Below, in pieces: positions 1 through 6,320 of a stretch of DNA of 16,777 bases. How positions within the stretch are numbered: position 1 is the stretch's first letter; the number at the start of each line of letters is the position of its first letter. The translations under genes and the position numbers were made by a program. Below the pieces are notes generated by a model. The model was not told the origin of the DNA, did not search any database, and saw nothing but the letters and a program-made list of their open reading frames with translations. The DNA is from Fontimicrobium_A sp034506455. Lineage in GTDB: Bacteria; Zhuqueibacterota; Zhuqueibacteria; Residuimicrobiales; Krinioviventaceae. The stretch covers positions 1-16,777 of the forward strand of contig JAPDPN010000065.1 in assembly GCA_034506455.1 (NCBI GenBank). The letters are read 5' to 3'.

Positions 1-365
1 TTTTGACAATATTCCTCAAAGGTCAAATTCGGTTTCCATTCGAGACGAAAATCCATTCGAGACGGCTGGGGTAATCTTGGAACGAGATTCGGCTTTTCAT
101 AAAGGGCCAATCCCATCAATGGAAAATGCTGCTCCGTATTGACTTTTAAAGACGGATCAAACCCCGAAGCAGCTTCGTAGGAAATGAAAACGGCGGCGCA
201 GACGCGATATTTTTCTATAGTCTTTTCAATCTCGGCCAGAGCAGGCATAATTTGCTTTGCTTCCCGAATTGAATATACCTCGATAGGTTTTAAAAACTCC
301 AGCCAACAAAACGGAGAGTTGCGGATCAGAAAATAGGGTTGTTCAAACGGCAAAAGGGTGTTCAT
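1..365 (-). CDS. pabB: Aminodeoxychorismate synthase component I-like (PabB), N-terminal part, cut by window edge
   Basis: PabB-type enzymes aminate chorismate to 4-amino-4-deoxychorismate for folate synthesis in the cytoplasm. Reading leftward from an ATG at 363-365, the frame stays open for 121 codons to the window edge. It carries the family's N-terminal marks: a short domain with FISYEAA at residues 60-66, FPLMGLALYEKP at 81-92, then the opening of the chorismate-binding domain (W110-K-P followed by TFEEYCQ at 115-121). Catalytic residues lie outside the window. No strong Shine-Dalgarno is visible before the ATG. A 13-bp direct repeat (35-47 and 52-64, period 17) lies in the linker, but the frame fits the family on both sides, so no frameshift is inferred. 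Anthranilate or isochorismate synthase relatives are less likely because the FISYEAA pattern is typical of PabB. Confidence 0.8.
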   Translation of the reverse strand, partial: MNTLLPFEQPYFLIRNSPFCWLEFLKPIEVYSIREAKQIMPALAEIEKTIEKYRVCAAVFISYEAASGFDPSLKVNTEQHFPLMGLALYEKPNLVPRLPQPSRMDFRLEWKPNLTFEEYCQ

Positions 366-899
366 GCTTTATTCAATTTTGCGAGTGCAATTAGGGATCA
401 TTTTTCAAAGGACGGCGATGTTTGCAAAAAGGAGCGGACTGCCGAACTGAGAAAAAATGCAAATTTCGGGGATGAAACGCAACCCTATAAATAGACAGCA
501 GACGGTCGCCTTTTGTCATGGACCGTCTGAAAGCTGTTAATAGTAAAGCATTGTCCAACAAAAAATTCTATGCAAGAAATCAAAGCGTTATTAATAGTTG
601 TTCGAGATAAAAATAATCAATTAATTTTTCAAAAGGAGCCAAGCCCTAAAACGAAGCATGCGGGTTTGCGGTGTTGTAATCATTCACAAACAGGTGCCGT
701 TGCGTTTTCCTATACTCCGGAGCGGACAAAAGGGGTCTTTTCATCCCGCACCTCCATAATGGCTCGGATCACCTGTTACGCCTTGCCGTTGCTCTTGGGA
801 TTACAGATTCTGCTGAAACACTATTCGAATTTTTGTTCCCCGTACGAAAGCAAAAAGGGAACAGACTGACGATACTTTTGGTCCGGCAATGTCAAATTA
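366..899. other. AT-rich stretch without a convincing gene; possible gene remnant
   Basis: There is no family-recognisable gene here. A 99-codon plus-strand frame (570-869) has an implausible composition and no ribosome site. Protein-like pieces occur in two other plus frames: an ATG at 658 giving about 32 codons beginning RVCGVVIIHK, and an open stretch from 680 to about 950 containing LLRLAVALGITDSAETLFEF. Scattered plausible pieces in different frames could be a decayed, frameshifted gene, or chance. A hairpin sits at 495-537. The region must also hold the promoter of the minus-strand pabB-like gene, but I see no clear -35/-10 pair. Confidence 0.3.
495..537. other. Strong inverted repeat (hairpin)
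   Basis: Arms CAGACGGTC (499-507) and GACCGTCTG (521-529) are perfect 9-bp complements around a 13-nt loop. An outer ACAG/CTGT pair (495-498 with 534-537) extends the stem across a 4-nt bulge. Neither strand has a T-tract next to it, so it is not a standard intrinsic terminator. It lies upstream of the divergent pabB-like gene and could be a regulatory or processing structure. Confidence 0.45.
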
Positions 900-1259
900 T
901 CAAGACTGGTTCCAAGTGCGTTTGCCGACGTTGAGAATCGGCAACAGCATCAGCGGCAGCCACCACAGGATACTCGATCTAAAAGATGAAAAAGCGTCAA
1001 AACCCCAGATCGCCCAGACAACCCCGATACAAAGCACTGCATACGGCCCAGCCATTAATCGACGATAGCGGGTATCCGGAAAGCGCCAGGGAGCAAAAAA
1101 GAAAACCGTCGCCATTGCCGTGAGCCATAATAGAATCCCAAGAGTTCCCGCTAGCAGTTTTCTCTGGAAAAGAAAAACAATCGCCAAAACGCCGATCCAA
1201 AGGAACGCGCCCGCCCAGCCGATAATCCAGCCGAGCTTTTCCCCTCGACGATGATTCAT
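900..1259 (-). CDS. Small four-helix membrane protein of unknown function
   Basis: This is a 119-residue inner-membrane protein whose family I do not recognise. It has a short basic N-terminus (MNHRRGEK) and hydrophobic segments at about residues 10-31, 35-56, 68-88 and 96-113. The loop between helices 2 and 3 is charged (FPDTRYRR at 60-67), and the C-terminus is short and basic. Positive residues in the N-terminus, that loop and the C-terminus suggest both ends are cytoplasmic. The start is the ATG at 1257-1259, with AAAGGG about 10 nt upstream (minus strand). A minus-strand frame ending at 1256 overlaps this start by four bases (ATGA), so translation could be coupled if that frame is real. 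No catalytic motif is visible. That it is a gene is fairly sure from composition and ribosome site. Confidence 0.6.
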   Translation of the reverse strand: MNHRRGEKLGWIIGWAGAFLWIGVLAIVFLFQRKLLAGTLGILLWLTAMATVFFFAPWRFPDTRYRRLMAGPYAVLCIGVVWAIWGFDAFSSFRSSILWWLPLMLLPILNVGKRTWNQS

Positions 1260-1387
1260 AGTGGGCTACCCTTTCTGCTAAAAATTAAATGGTCATATTG
1301 CATGATGAAATACCCCAAAAGCAAACAGGCGCATACCAACGCCGGTGCCGTCCAAACCCGAGCAGCGGTTGCCCCACGCCTTATCAA
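1256..1387 (-). CDS. Possible 43-residue single-helix peptide, coupled to the downstream membrane protein
   Basis: A minus-strand frame with a TTG start at 1385-1387 encodes a basic N-terminus followed by one hydrophobic stretch (APALVCACLLLGYFIMQY), then SRKGSPL. Its TGA overlaps the ATG of the next gene as ATGA, a typical coupled arrangement. The frame stays open upstream to about 1441, but that part reads through a probable intrinsic terminator (1390-1418), so only the downstream part could be a separate gene. There is no clear Shine-Dalgarno and no family match. It could equally be the end of a degraded membrane-protein gene, or chance. Confidence 0.25.
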   Translation of the reverse strand: MIRRGATAARVWTAPALVCACLLLGYFIMQYDHLIFSRKGSPL

Positions 1388-1638
1388 GATAAAAAAAGCG
1401 GGTTGTCGAGTAACCGCGACTGCCTGGTGGAGAGATCGTTCCTATCAAGGCCGGCATCTTTTTAGAAAAGCCTGCAAAACCGGCATCTGCCGCCGCACGC
1501 CGTTGACATGATGCGTCCTCGCCGGTTGGAATCCTTCCACGCAGGTCAGCCGTCATAACAGGCATGCGGATTGCCGGTTTTCGGTCCATGCATGTCGCAT
1601 GCACAACCCTTTCCGCCGCTATTCATGCATTAGGCAAC
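1260..1638. other. Gene-poor spacer downstream of the GH43 gene
   Basis: No confident gene lies in this stretch. A 103-codon minus-strand frame (1293-1604) lacks family-like motifs and runs through the terminator-like hairpin at 1390-1418. The spacer is rich in GCATGC/TGCATG words, including the small inverted repeat TGCATG-TCG-CATGCA at 1589-1603. It probably serves as the 3' region of the GH43 transcript and the promoter region of the membrane-protein gene. Confidence 0.4.
1390..1418 (-). terminator. Probable intrinsic terminator of the GH43 transcript
   Basis: Read on the minus strand, GCGGTT (1417-1412), a 7-nt loop and AACCCGC (1404-1398) form a stem with one bulged C. It is followed directly by seven T (1397-1391). 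This is the expected arrangement for Rho-independent termination of leftward transcription from the GH43 gene. The stem is short, which lowers confidence. Confidence 0.5.
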
Positions 1639-2952
1639 TTATTGACTTTCGAACTGAACCCGATCGATGTCGAACAGCCTGTCCTCTCCGCCGTAAAATC
1701 GCAGCCATAAAGCGCGCACACCCGCTGCGCCCGCGACTTTTGCCGAATAGTCCCGCCAGGTCTTGCCGTCACCGGCCGGAATCTCGACCCTGGCGACCAC
1801 CGCCTTCCACGGGTAATCCAGACACATTTCGATAACCCCGCCTTCCGCGGCCGCAGCCCGCACCGTAACCCGCTTTGCGCCTTTGCCGAAATCGACGTAC
1901 TTGAATACGGCGCGGTCTTCATTATGGATCTCTGCCAACGCTTCGTTATTTTCCGAAATCAATTGAATGCGCACATTGCCGTTCATGAGGCAGGCGCGCT
2001 CCGCCTCGATGGGAGCAAAAGCGTTCAGCGGACCGCCTACACCCTGAGAAGTCATCTCGACTTCATTGATGCTGCCGTCGGCGTTGAAAGTAATCGGTTC
2101 GATGCAGGCTTTGCGCATCATTTTAGAGTTGTGCGTCGCCCGATGATAAAGCACATACCAGTTTCCCTTGAATTCGACAATCGAGCCGTGATTGTTCCAA
2201 TTGCCCGGATCGCAGTCGTCATTATCGATGATGACCCCGCCGTAGCGATACGGCCCCATCGGGGTGGATGCCGTCGCATAGCCGATGCAGGTCGGCTTTT
2301 GCGAGCGCCCCATGTGGGCATAGATAAAGTAATAGATGCCGTTCCGCTTGGTCAAAAAACCGCCTTCATGAAAATGGTGTTCCTTTTCCGTCAATACGCT
2401 GTCGCGAATTGTCGAGCGATCCAGTTCGATCATGTTCGGTTTAAGCTTTGCCATCTTGGCAGTAAACTGTCCCCACAGATAGTAGGCCTGACCGTCGTCG
2501 TCGATAAAAACCGACGGATCGATCTGGTTGTATCCATAGAGTTCGATTGGTTTGGCTTCGCGAAAAGGACCGGTCGGGGAAGTCGAAACGGCTACTCCTT
2601 CGCTGTGGCGAACGTCCGGCGTGCAGTAATAGAGAAAATAGAGGCTGTTCCGGGCCATACAATCCGGTGCATAGAGCGGCGCATCGGTCCAGGGAACCTG
2701 ATCGTCTTTTCCGGCGGAGGCAAAGACGTTTTCCACAATTTTCCAATTTTGCAGATCTTCGGTGACCAAAACATGGTGCCGATTCGAGCAGTAATAAGTG
2801 GGACTTTCATCGAGGGAGCCGTACACGTATAGTTTCCCATCGTTCCAGACATGACCGGATGGATCGGCAAAATAGACGCCCGGCGGTACGATCGGATTTT
2901 GTGCCACAGCGACCGTCGCCAGAAAAGCGATTAAAAAGCATCTTTGTTTCAT
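1639..2952 (-). CDS. Secreted glycoside hydrolase family 43 enzyme with C-terminal CBM6-like module
   Basis: GH43 enzymes are inverting five-bladed propeller hydrolases, mostly beta-xylosidases, alpha-L-arabinofuranosidases and arabinanases, that trim plant hemicellulose and pectin side chains. The 437-residue protein starts with a Sec signal peptide (about residues 1-17, ending AVA-Q), so it acts outside the cytoplasm. The catalytic triad is visible: general base D30 in FADPSGHVW, pKa-tuning D145 in IDPSVFIDDDG, and general acid E196 in HFHEGGF. H255 in NNHGS fits the usual metal-site histidine. The propeller spans about 20-310. From about 315 the IEAERA motif opens a CBM6-like beta-sandwich, complete to DIDRVQFES at the end. 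The start ATG has AGGAA 8 nt upstream. It is monocistronic, with a candidate promoter at 3030-3058. Substrate cannot be decided by eye. Confidence 0.9.
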   Translation of the reverse strand: MKQRCFLIAFLATVAVAQNPIVPPGVYFADPSGHVWNDGKLYVYGSLDESPTYYCSNRHHVLVTEDLQNWKIVENVFASAGKDDQVPWTDAPLYAPDCMARNSLYFLYYCTPDVRHSEGVAVSTSPTGPFREAKPIELYGYNQIDPSVFIDDDGQAYYLWGQFTAKMAKLKPNMIELDRSTIRDSVLTEKEHHFHEGGFLTKRNGIYYFIYAHMGRSQKPTCIGYATASTPMGPYRYGGVIIDNDDCDPGNWNNHGSIVEFKGNWYVLYHRATHNSKMMRKACIEPITFNADGSINEVEMTSQGVGGPLNAFAPIEAERACLMNGNVRIQLISENNEALAEIHNEDRAVFKYVDFGKGAKRVTVRAAAAEGGVIEMCLDYPWKAVVARVEIPAGDGKTWRDYSAKVAGAAGVRALWLRFYGGEDRLFDIDRVQFESQ

Positions 2953-3029
2953 GCTTTTGTTCCTAATTTCAAGTTATTATTTAGAGTCAATGCCTAGGCA
3001 GGACGAAAACAGGTGCAAAATTTTGATTC

Positions 3030-3058
3030 AAAATAATGTTGTTTTACACAAGAGTCAA
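3030..3058 (-). promoter_or_regulatory. Candidate sigma-70-type promoter for the GH43 gene
   Basis: On the minus strand TTGACT (3058-3053, 5/6 to consensus), a 17-nt spacer and TATTTT (3035-3030, 4/6) precede the GH43 start by about 77 nt. A perfect palindrome CAAAATTTTG (3016-3025) lies just downstream, where an operator could sit. Inference from sequence pattern only. Confidence 0.4.
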
Positions 3059-3124
3059 GCTTTTTACATTGGGCTCCAAAGCAAACAGATTTAATAAATT
3101 CCTCATGTTGAGAACGGAGGCATC

Positions 3125-3556
3125 ATGATCTTTCGACCGGCAAAAACGATGGATGATCTCATCAAAGTCTTTATTGTGCGGGCGATCGTCTTTATCGGCG
3201 AGCAGCATTGCCCCTATGGTGAGGAAATCGACGAGTTCGAGCCCATATCGCTGCATTTTTTGGGGGAAATCGAGGGAGAACCGATCGCGGCGGCCCGCCT
3301 GCGCTTTCCAGGAAACTATGCCAAACTGGAGCGCATAGCCGTACGCCGTGAGTGGCGCGGCCGAGGTTACGGGCATGCGCTTGTGGACTATTTGATCGAT
3401 CAGGCCGAGCAGCGCGGCTACAAAACATTAAAGATGCACGCCCAGGCGCATTTGGTCGACTTTTATGCCCGACACGGCTTTGTCCGCCAGGGTGAAATCT
3501 TTCAGGAAGCGGGTATCGATCATTATTTGATGGTTCGAATCAGGGACGCCGATTGA
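3125..3556 (+). CDS. GNAT-family N-acetyltransferase
   Basis: This cytoplasmic acyl-CoA-dependent acetyltransferase has 143 residues, the full length of a single GNAT domain. The N-terminal helix region RAIVFIGEQHCPYGEEIDEFE (19-39) resembles the ElaA/YjcF-like branch, where a VF..EQ segment precedes an acidic run. Motif A is clear: LERIAVRREWRGRGYG, with the acetyl-CoA pyrophosphate loop R78-G-R-G81-Y-G83. Motif B follows as VDFYARHGFVRQGEIFQEAGIDHYLM (111-136), typical of the C-terminal wedge. The start has GGAGG at 3116-3120, only 4 nt before the ATG. It is divergent from the GH43 gene and separated by 79 nt from the next gene, which has its own promoter, so it is probably a stand-alone unit. 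The substrate is unknown. Confidence 0.85.
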   Translation: MIFRPAKTMDDLIKVFIVRAIVFIGEQHCPYGEEIDEFEPISLHFLGEIEGEPIAAARLRFPGNYAKLERIAVRREWRGRGYGHALVDYLIDQAEQRGYKTLKMHAQAHLVDFYARHGFVRQGEIFQEAGIDHYLMVRIRDAD

Positions 3557-3564
3557 AAAATCCC

Positions 3565-3593
3565 TTGTGAATTATACTTAGGTCGAGTATATT
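3565..3593 (+). promoter_or_regulatory. Candidate promoter for the long plus-strand gene set
   Basis: TTGTGA (3565-3570, 4/6 to consensus), a 17-nt spacer and TATATT (3588-3593, 5/6) lie about 40 nt upstream of the prolyl isomerase ATG. The segment is markedly more AT-rich than the flanking genes. TTGTGA is also half of a Rex box, but the second half-site is absent. Confidence 0.5.
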
Positions 3594-3635
3594 GATAAAA
3601 TTCAATCACCATTACAATTTTTTTGGAGTCATTGT

Positions 3636-4661
3636 ATGAAACGATACTTTCTTCTTTTGGTCGCGGCAGCTCTTTTGACTGCAGGATGTTCGAAAAACGT
3701 TCCCAAGGCGCCGTATGCAAAAGGAACCGAGCCCTACAAATTTTTCCGTACTCTCTCCGATTCCCTCAAAATCACGCAGCTGAACCCCGACAAGCCGGTT
3801 TTGCTGGTTACAACCAAACAGTTCAAAATCTATTCCTACGACATCCTGCCGAGCATCTATGCCCGATTCAACCGCTACCGCAACAATATCGGCAGACTGC
3901 CGGTGGAACAATTCAAGAATTCGATAAAGGAAGCTGCCGAAGGCGAAGCAGAAAAACGGCTCTTGCTGGAGGAAGCCAAGAACAAAGGCATCGCCGCTTC
4001 CGACAGCGTCGTCAATGAAGAATTGGAGCAGATCTATTCCCGACGCGGCGGCAAAGAAAACTTTCAAAAATTCATCGAGCAGCAGGGATTGACGATCGAA
4101 TATGTCGAACAAGATGTCCGCAATCAACTGACGATTCAAAAGTTCCTGGAAGAGGTGCTGGAGCCGCAGGTGCAGGTGACCGATGCCGACCTGCAGGAAG
4201 CCTACTCGCAGGACAAGTTGGCCACGGTCCGCCATATCCTTTTTCTGACTCAGGGTAAAAACGAAGCGGAAAAGGCCGAAATAAAAGCCAAAGCGGAGCA
4301 GGTCTTGGCGCGAGCCCGCTCGGGCGAGGACTTTGCCGCATTGGCCAAAGAGTTTTCTGAGGACCCGGGTTCAAAAGATAAAGGCGGTATCTATGAGCGC
4401 TTCCCGCGCGGACGCATGGTCAAGCCGTTCGAGGATGCCGCTTTCAATCTGCCGATCGGCAGTATCAGCGACCTGGTCGAGACGCCCTACGGCTATCACA
4501 TCATCAAAGTCGAAAGTCGAGAGAAAGAAACTCTGCCGTTGGAAGAGGTCAGAGATCAGTTGACTCGTACTGTCGAGCGTACCAAACGCCGCGATATCTA
4601 TAACCAATTTATCGAAGACCTCAAGAAAAAAGCTGAATTCAAAGTTGTCGAATTGAGCTGA
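3636..4661 (+). CDS. Parvulin-type peptidyl-prolyl isomerase lipoprotein (SurA/PrsA-like)
   Basis: This is an extracytoplasmic folding chaperone that catalyses cis-trans isomerisation of prolyl bonds in exported proteins. The 341-residue protein begins with a lipoprotein signal (MKRYFLLLV..LTAGC, lipidated C18). A helical chaperone-like N-domain follows at about 60-180, rich in charged helices and including the SurA-like stretch EEAKNKGIAASDSVVNEEL. A parvulin domain spans 195-293: TVRHIL with H200, FSEDPGSKDKGG at 240-251, FEDAAFNLPIGSISDLVETPYGYHIIKV with H288. A short basic helical tail ends the protein. GGAG lies about 7 nt before the ATG. It heads the plus-strand set, although a strong hairpin separates it from the next gene. 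One parvulin domain plus a lipid anchor resembles PrsA more than two-domain SurA. Confidence 0.88.
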   Translation: MKRYFLLLVAAALLTAGCSKNVPKAPYAKGTEPYKFFRTLSDSLKITQLNPDKPVLLVTTKQFKIYSYDILPSIYARFNRYRNNIGRLPVEQFKNSIKEAAEGEAEKRLLLEEAKNKGIAASDSVVNEELEQIYSRRGGKENFQKFIEQQGLTIEYVEQDVRNQLTIQKFLEEVLEPQVQVTDADLQEAYSQDKLATVRHILFLTQGKNEAEKAEIKAKAEQVLARARSGEDFAALAKEFSEDPGSKDKGGIYERFPRGRMVKPFEDAAFNLPIGSISDLVETPYGYHIIKVESREKETLPLEEVRDQLTRTVERTKRRDIYNQFIEDLKKKAEFKVVELS

Positions 4662-4674
4662 TGAGTTAATGGTC

Positions 4675-4702
4675 GGGCGCTGCCTGCATGCAGGCGGCGC
4701 CC
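4675..4702. other. Near-perfect 28-nt palindrome between two genes
   Basis: The arms pair 4675-4688 with 4689-4702, Watson-Crick throughout except one T-G pair (4681/4696). The core GCCTGCATGCAGGC is a perfect palindrome. It lies 14 nt after the prolyl isomerase stop and 20 nt before the radical SAM start. There is no T-tract, so it is not a classical terminator. An mRNA-stabilising or attenuating hairpin, or a protein-binding site, is possible. Confidence 0.6.
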
Positions 4703-4721
4703 CGGCGTCCTGCGGCAAGGT

Positions 4722-6320
4722 ATGTACCCTTTCAAGGAATCGTATACCCCCACACTTTCGCCGGTCGACGTCGTCCTTATCTATCCGCCGGTCTCCAAGC
4801 CCTCCGAACCGCCGGCCGGAGTCGCCAGACTCAAAGGAGCTTTGCAGGCGCATGGTATTTCATGCCGTATCATCGACGCCAATCTGGGCGGCTTGGAGTT
4901 TCTGCTTTCCGAAAGCTTTGAGCCGCAAAACGTCGCCGAGGCCGTTGCACTACATCGGCGTCACCTCAATCGCCGCCTGATCGCCTCCCTCTCGACCTTT
5001 AAACGTTTCGATCGCTACAAAGCAAGCGTTTTGGAACTCAATCGGCACCTCGCCGCCGTCGCAAGTCGCAAAAATGCGTTCATTTCCCTGACTGATTTTG
5101 GTCTAACCGGCCTTTCCCCCCATAAAAGCAACGATCTGCTGGCTGCCGCCGAAAAGCCGCAGCTTTCTCCCTTTTACGACTATTATGCTGCCGAATTGAT
5201 CCCGACTATCGACCGACTCGCGCCCAAGCTCATCGGCGTTTCCATCGTTTATCTTAGCCAGGCGCTCCCGGCGTTTGCTCTCTTGGGGCTCCTGCGTCGA
5301 CATTTTTTCGGCGTGAAACTGGTGATCGGCGGCGGACTTGTGACTTCCTGGCTGAGTCGACCGAATTGGCGCGACCCCTTTGTCGGCCTCATCGACCGCT
5401 GCATTGCCGGTGAAGGAGAAGCGCCCTTGCTGCAGGAAATGGGCTGTACGGAAACTCGCACGCCTTTCGGCCTGCCAGATTACAACGATACTCCGCCGCA
5501 AAACTATTTTTCGCCGCTGCCTGTCATACCCTACAATACTTCTGCCGGTTGCTGGTGGCGTCGTTGCCGCTTTTGTCCGGAGACCGCCGAACAATCCGTT
5601 TATCGCGCCATTCCTTCTGATCAGGCTTTGCGCGAGCTGCAGGCACTCGCCGGAGTAAAGGCCGGACTTTATCACCTGCTTGACAATGCCGTGCCGCCGG
5701 CGCTGCTGCGGCGATTGGCCGAGGAACCGCTTCCCGCTCCTTGGTATGGTTACGTTCGCTTTTCAGAAGAGCTGGCGGATCAAGAGTTTGTCCATCGCCT
5801 TCGTGATAACGGGTGCGTCATGCTCCAACTCGGCCTCGAGTCAGGCGATCAGGCCGTGCTGGACGCCATGGAAAAGGGCATTGATCTGCGCATTGCCGGC
5901 GCCGCGCTGCGTTGTCTCAAAAAAGCCGGCATCGGCGCCTATGTTTATCTACTTTTCGGCACCCCCTGGGAGAACCAGGAATCGGCGCGGAAAACCCTTC
6001 ACTTTGTCGCCGAACATGCTGAAAGCATTTGCGGTCTCAATGCGGCGATTTTCAACATGCCCAGTCACAGCACCGCTGCCGGCGACTATGCCGTGCGTTC
6101 GTTCTCTGAGGGCGATCTTTCGCTGTACACAGACTTTGAACATCCGTGCGGATGGAAACGAGCAGCGGTTCGTCGGTTTCTGCAGGATGAATTTCGCTCC
6201 CACCCGGCCGTTCGGCGCATCGTGAACGCGGTTCCCCCTGCCTTTACTTCGAACCATGCGCCGTTTTTTCATCCTTCCTTCCATAAAGTGAGGAGCCATG
6301 CGCATTCCACTGTTTTATGA
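4722..6320 (+). CDS. B12-binding-domain radical SAM protein
   Basis: This is a radical S-adenosylmethionine enzyme of the cobalamin-domain class, which generates a 5'-deoxyadenosyl radical at a [4Fe-4S] cluster. An N-terminal Rossmann-like B12-binding domain spans about 14-240: DVVLIYPPVSKPSEPPAG at the start, KLVIGGGLVTSW at 199-210, and RCIAGEGEAPLLQEM at 226-240. The radical SAM core runs from about 268 to 440, with cluster ligands C277, C282 and C285 in GCWWRRCRFC. This is CX4CX2C spacing, seen in other B12-radical SAM proteins, rather than CX3CX2C. LQLGLESGDQAVLDAMEKGI at 369-388 is the usual beta-4 signature. A short C-terminal part ends TSNHAPFFHPSF. The B12 domain lacks the DXHXXG motif, so base-off binding or no cobalamin is likely. 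The ATG at 4722 has only a weak AAGG upstream. The end overlaps the larA-like gene by 23 bp. Substrate unknown. Confidence 0.85.
   Translation: MYPFKESYTPTLSPVDVVLIYPPVSKPSEPPAGVARLKGALQAHGISCRIIDANLGGLEFLLSESFEPQNVAEAVALHRRHLNRRLIASLSTFKRFDRYKASVLELNRHLAAVASRKNAFISLTDFGLTGLSPHKSNDLLAAAEKPQLSPFYDYYAAELIPTIDRLAPKLIGVSIVYLSQALPAFALLGLLRRHFFGVKLVIGGGLVTSWLSRPNWRDPFVGLIDRCIAGEGEAPLLQEMGCTETRTPFGLPDYNDTPPQNYFSPLPVIPYNTSAGCWWRRCRFCPETAEQSVYRAIPSDQALRELQALAGVKAGLYHLLDNAVPPALLRRLAEEPLPAPWYGYVRFSEELADQEFVHRLRDNGCVMLQLGLESGDQAVLDAMEKGIDLRIAGAALRCLKKAGIGAYVYLLFGTPWENQESARKTLHFVAEHAESICGLNAAIFNMPSHSTAAGDYAVRSFSEGDLSLYTDFEHPCGWKRAAVRRFLQDEFRSHPAVRRIVNAVPPAFTSNHAPFFHPSFHKVRSHAHSTVL

Noticed and set aside
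835..862. GTTCCC/GGGAAC inverted repeat as a terminator
   Set aside because: The loop is long and no T-tract follows the stem on either strand.
1293..1604. A 103-codon minus-strand frame downstream of GH43
   Set aside because: Low-complexity-like translation without motifs, running through a terminator-like hairpin.
1924..2832. A 302-codon plus-strand frame opposite the GH43 gene
   Set aside because: The GH43 frame on the other strand has complete catalytic motifs and a signal peptide; the opposite frame has none.
3565..3582. TTGTGA at 3565 as a Rex box upstream of the prolyl isomerase gene
   Set aside because: The second half-site (TCACAA, 6 nt further) is missing; the sequence there is CTTAGG.
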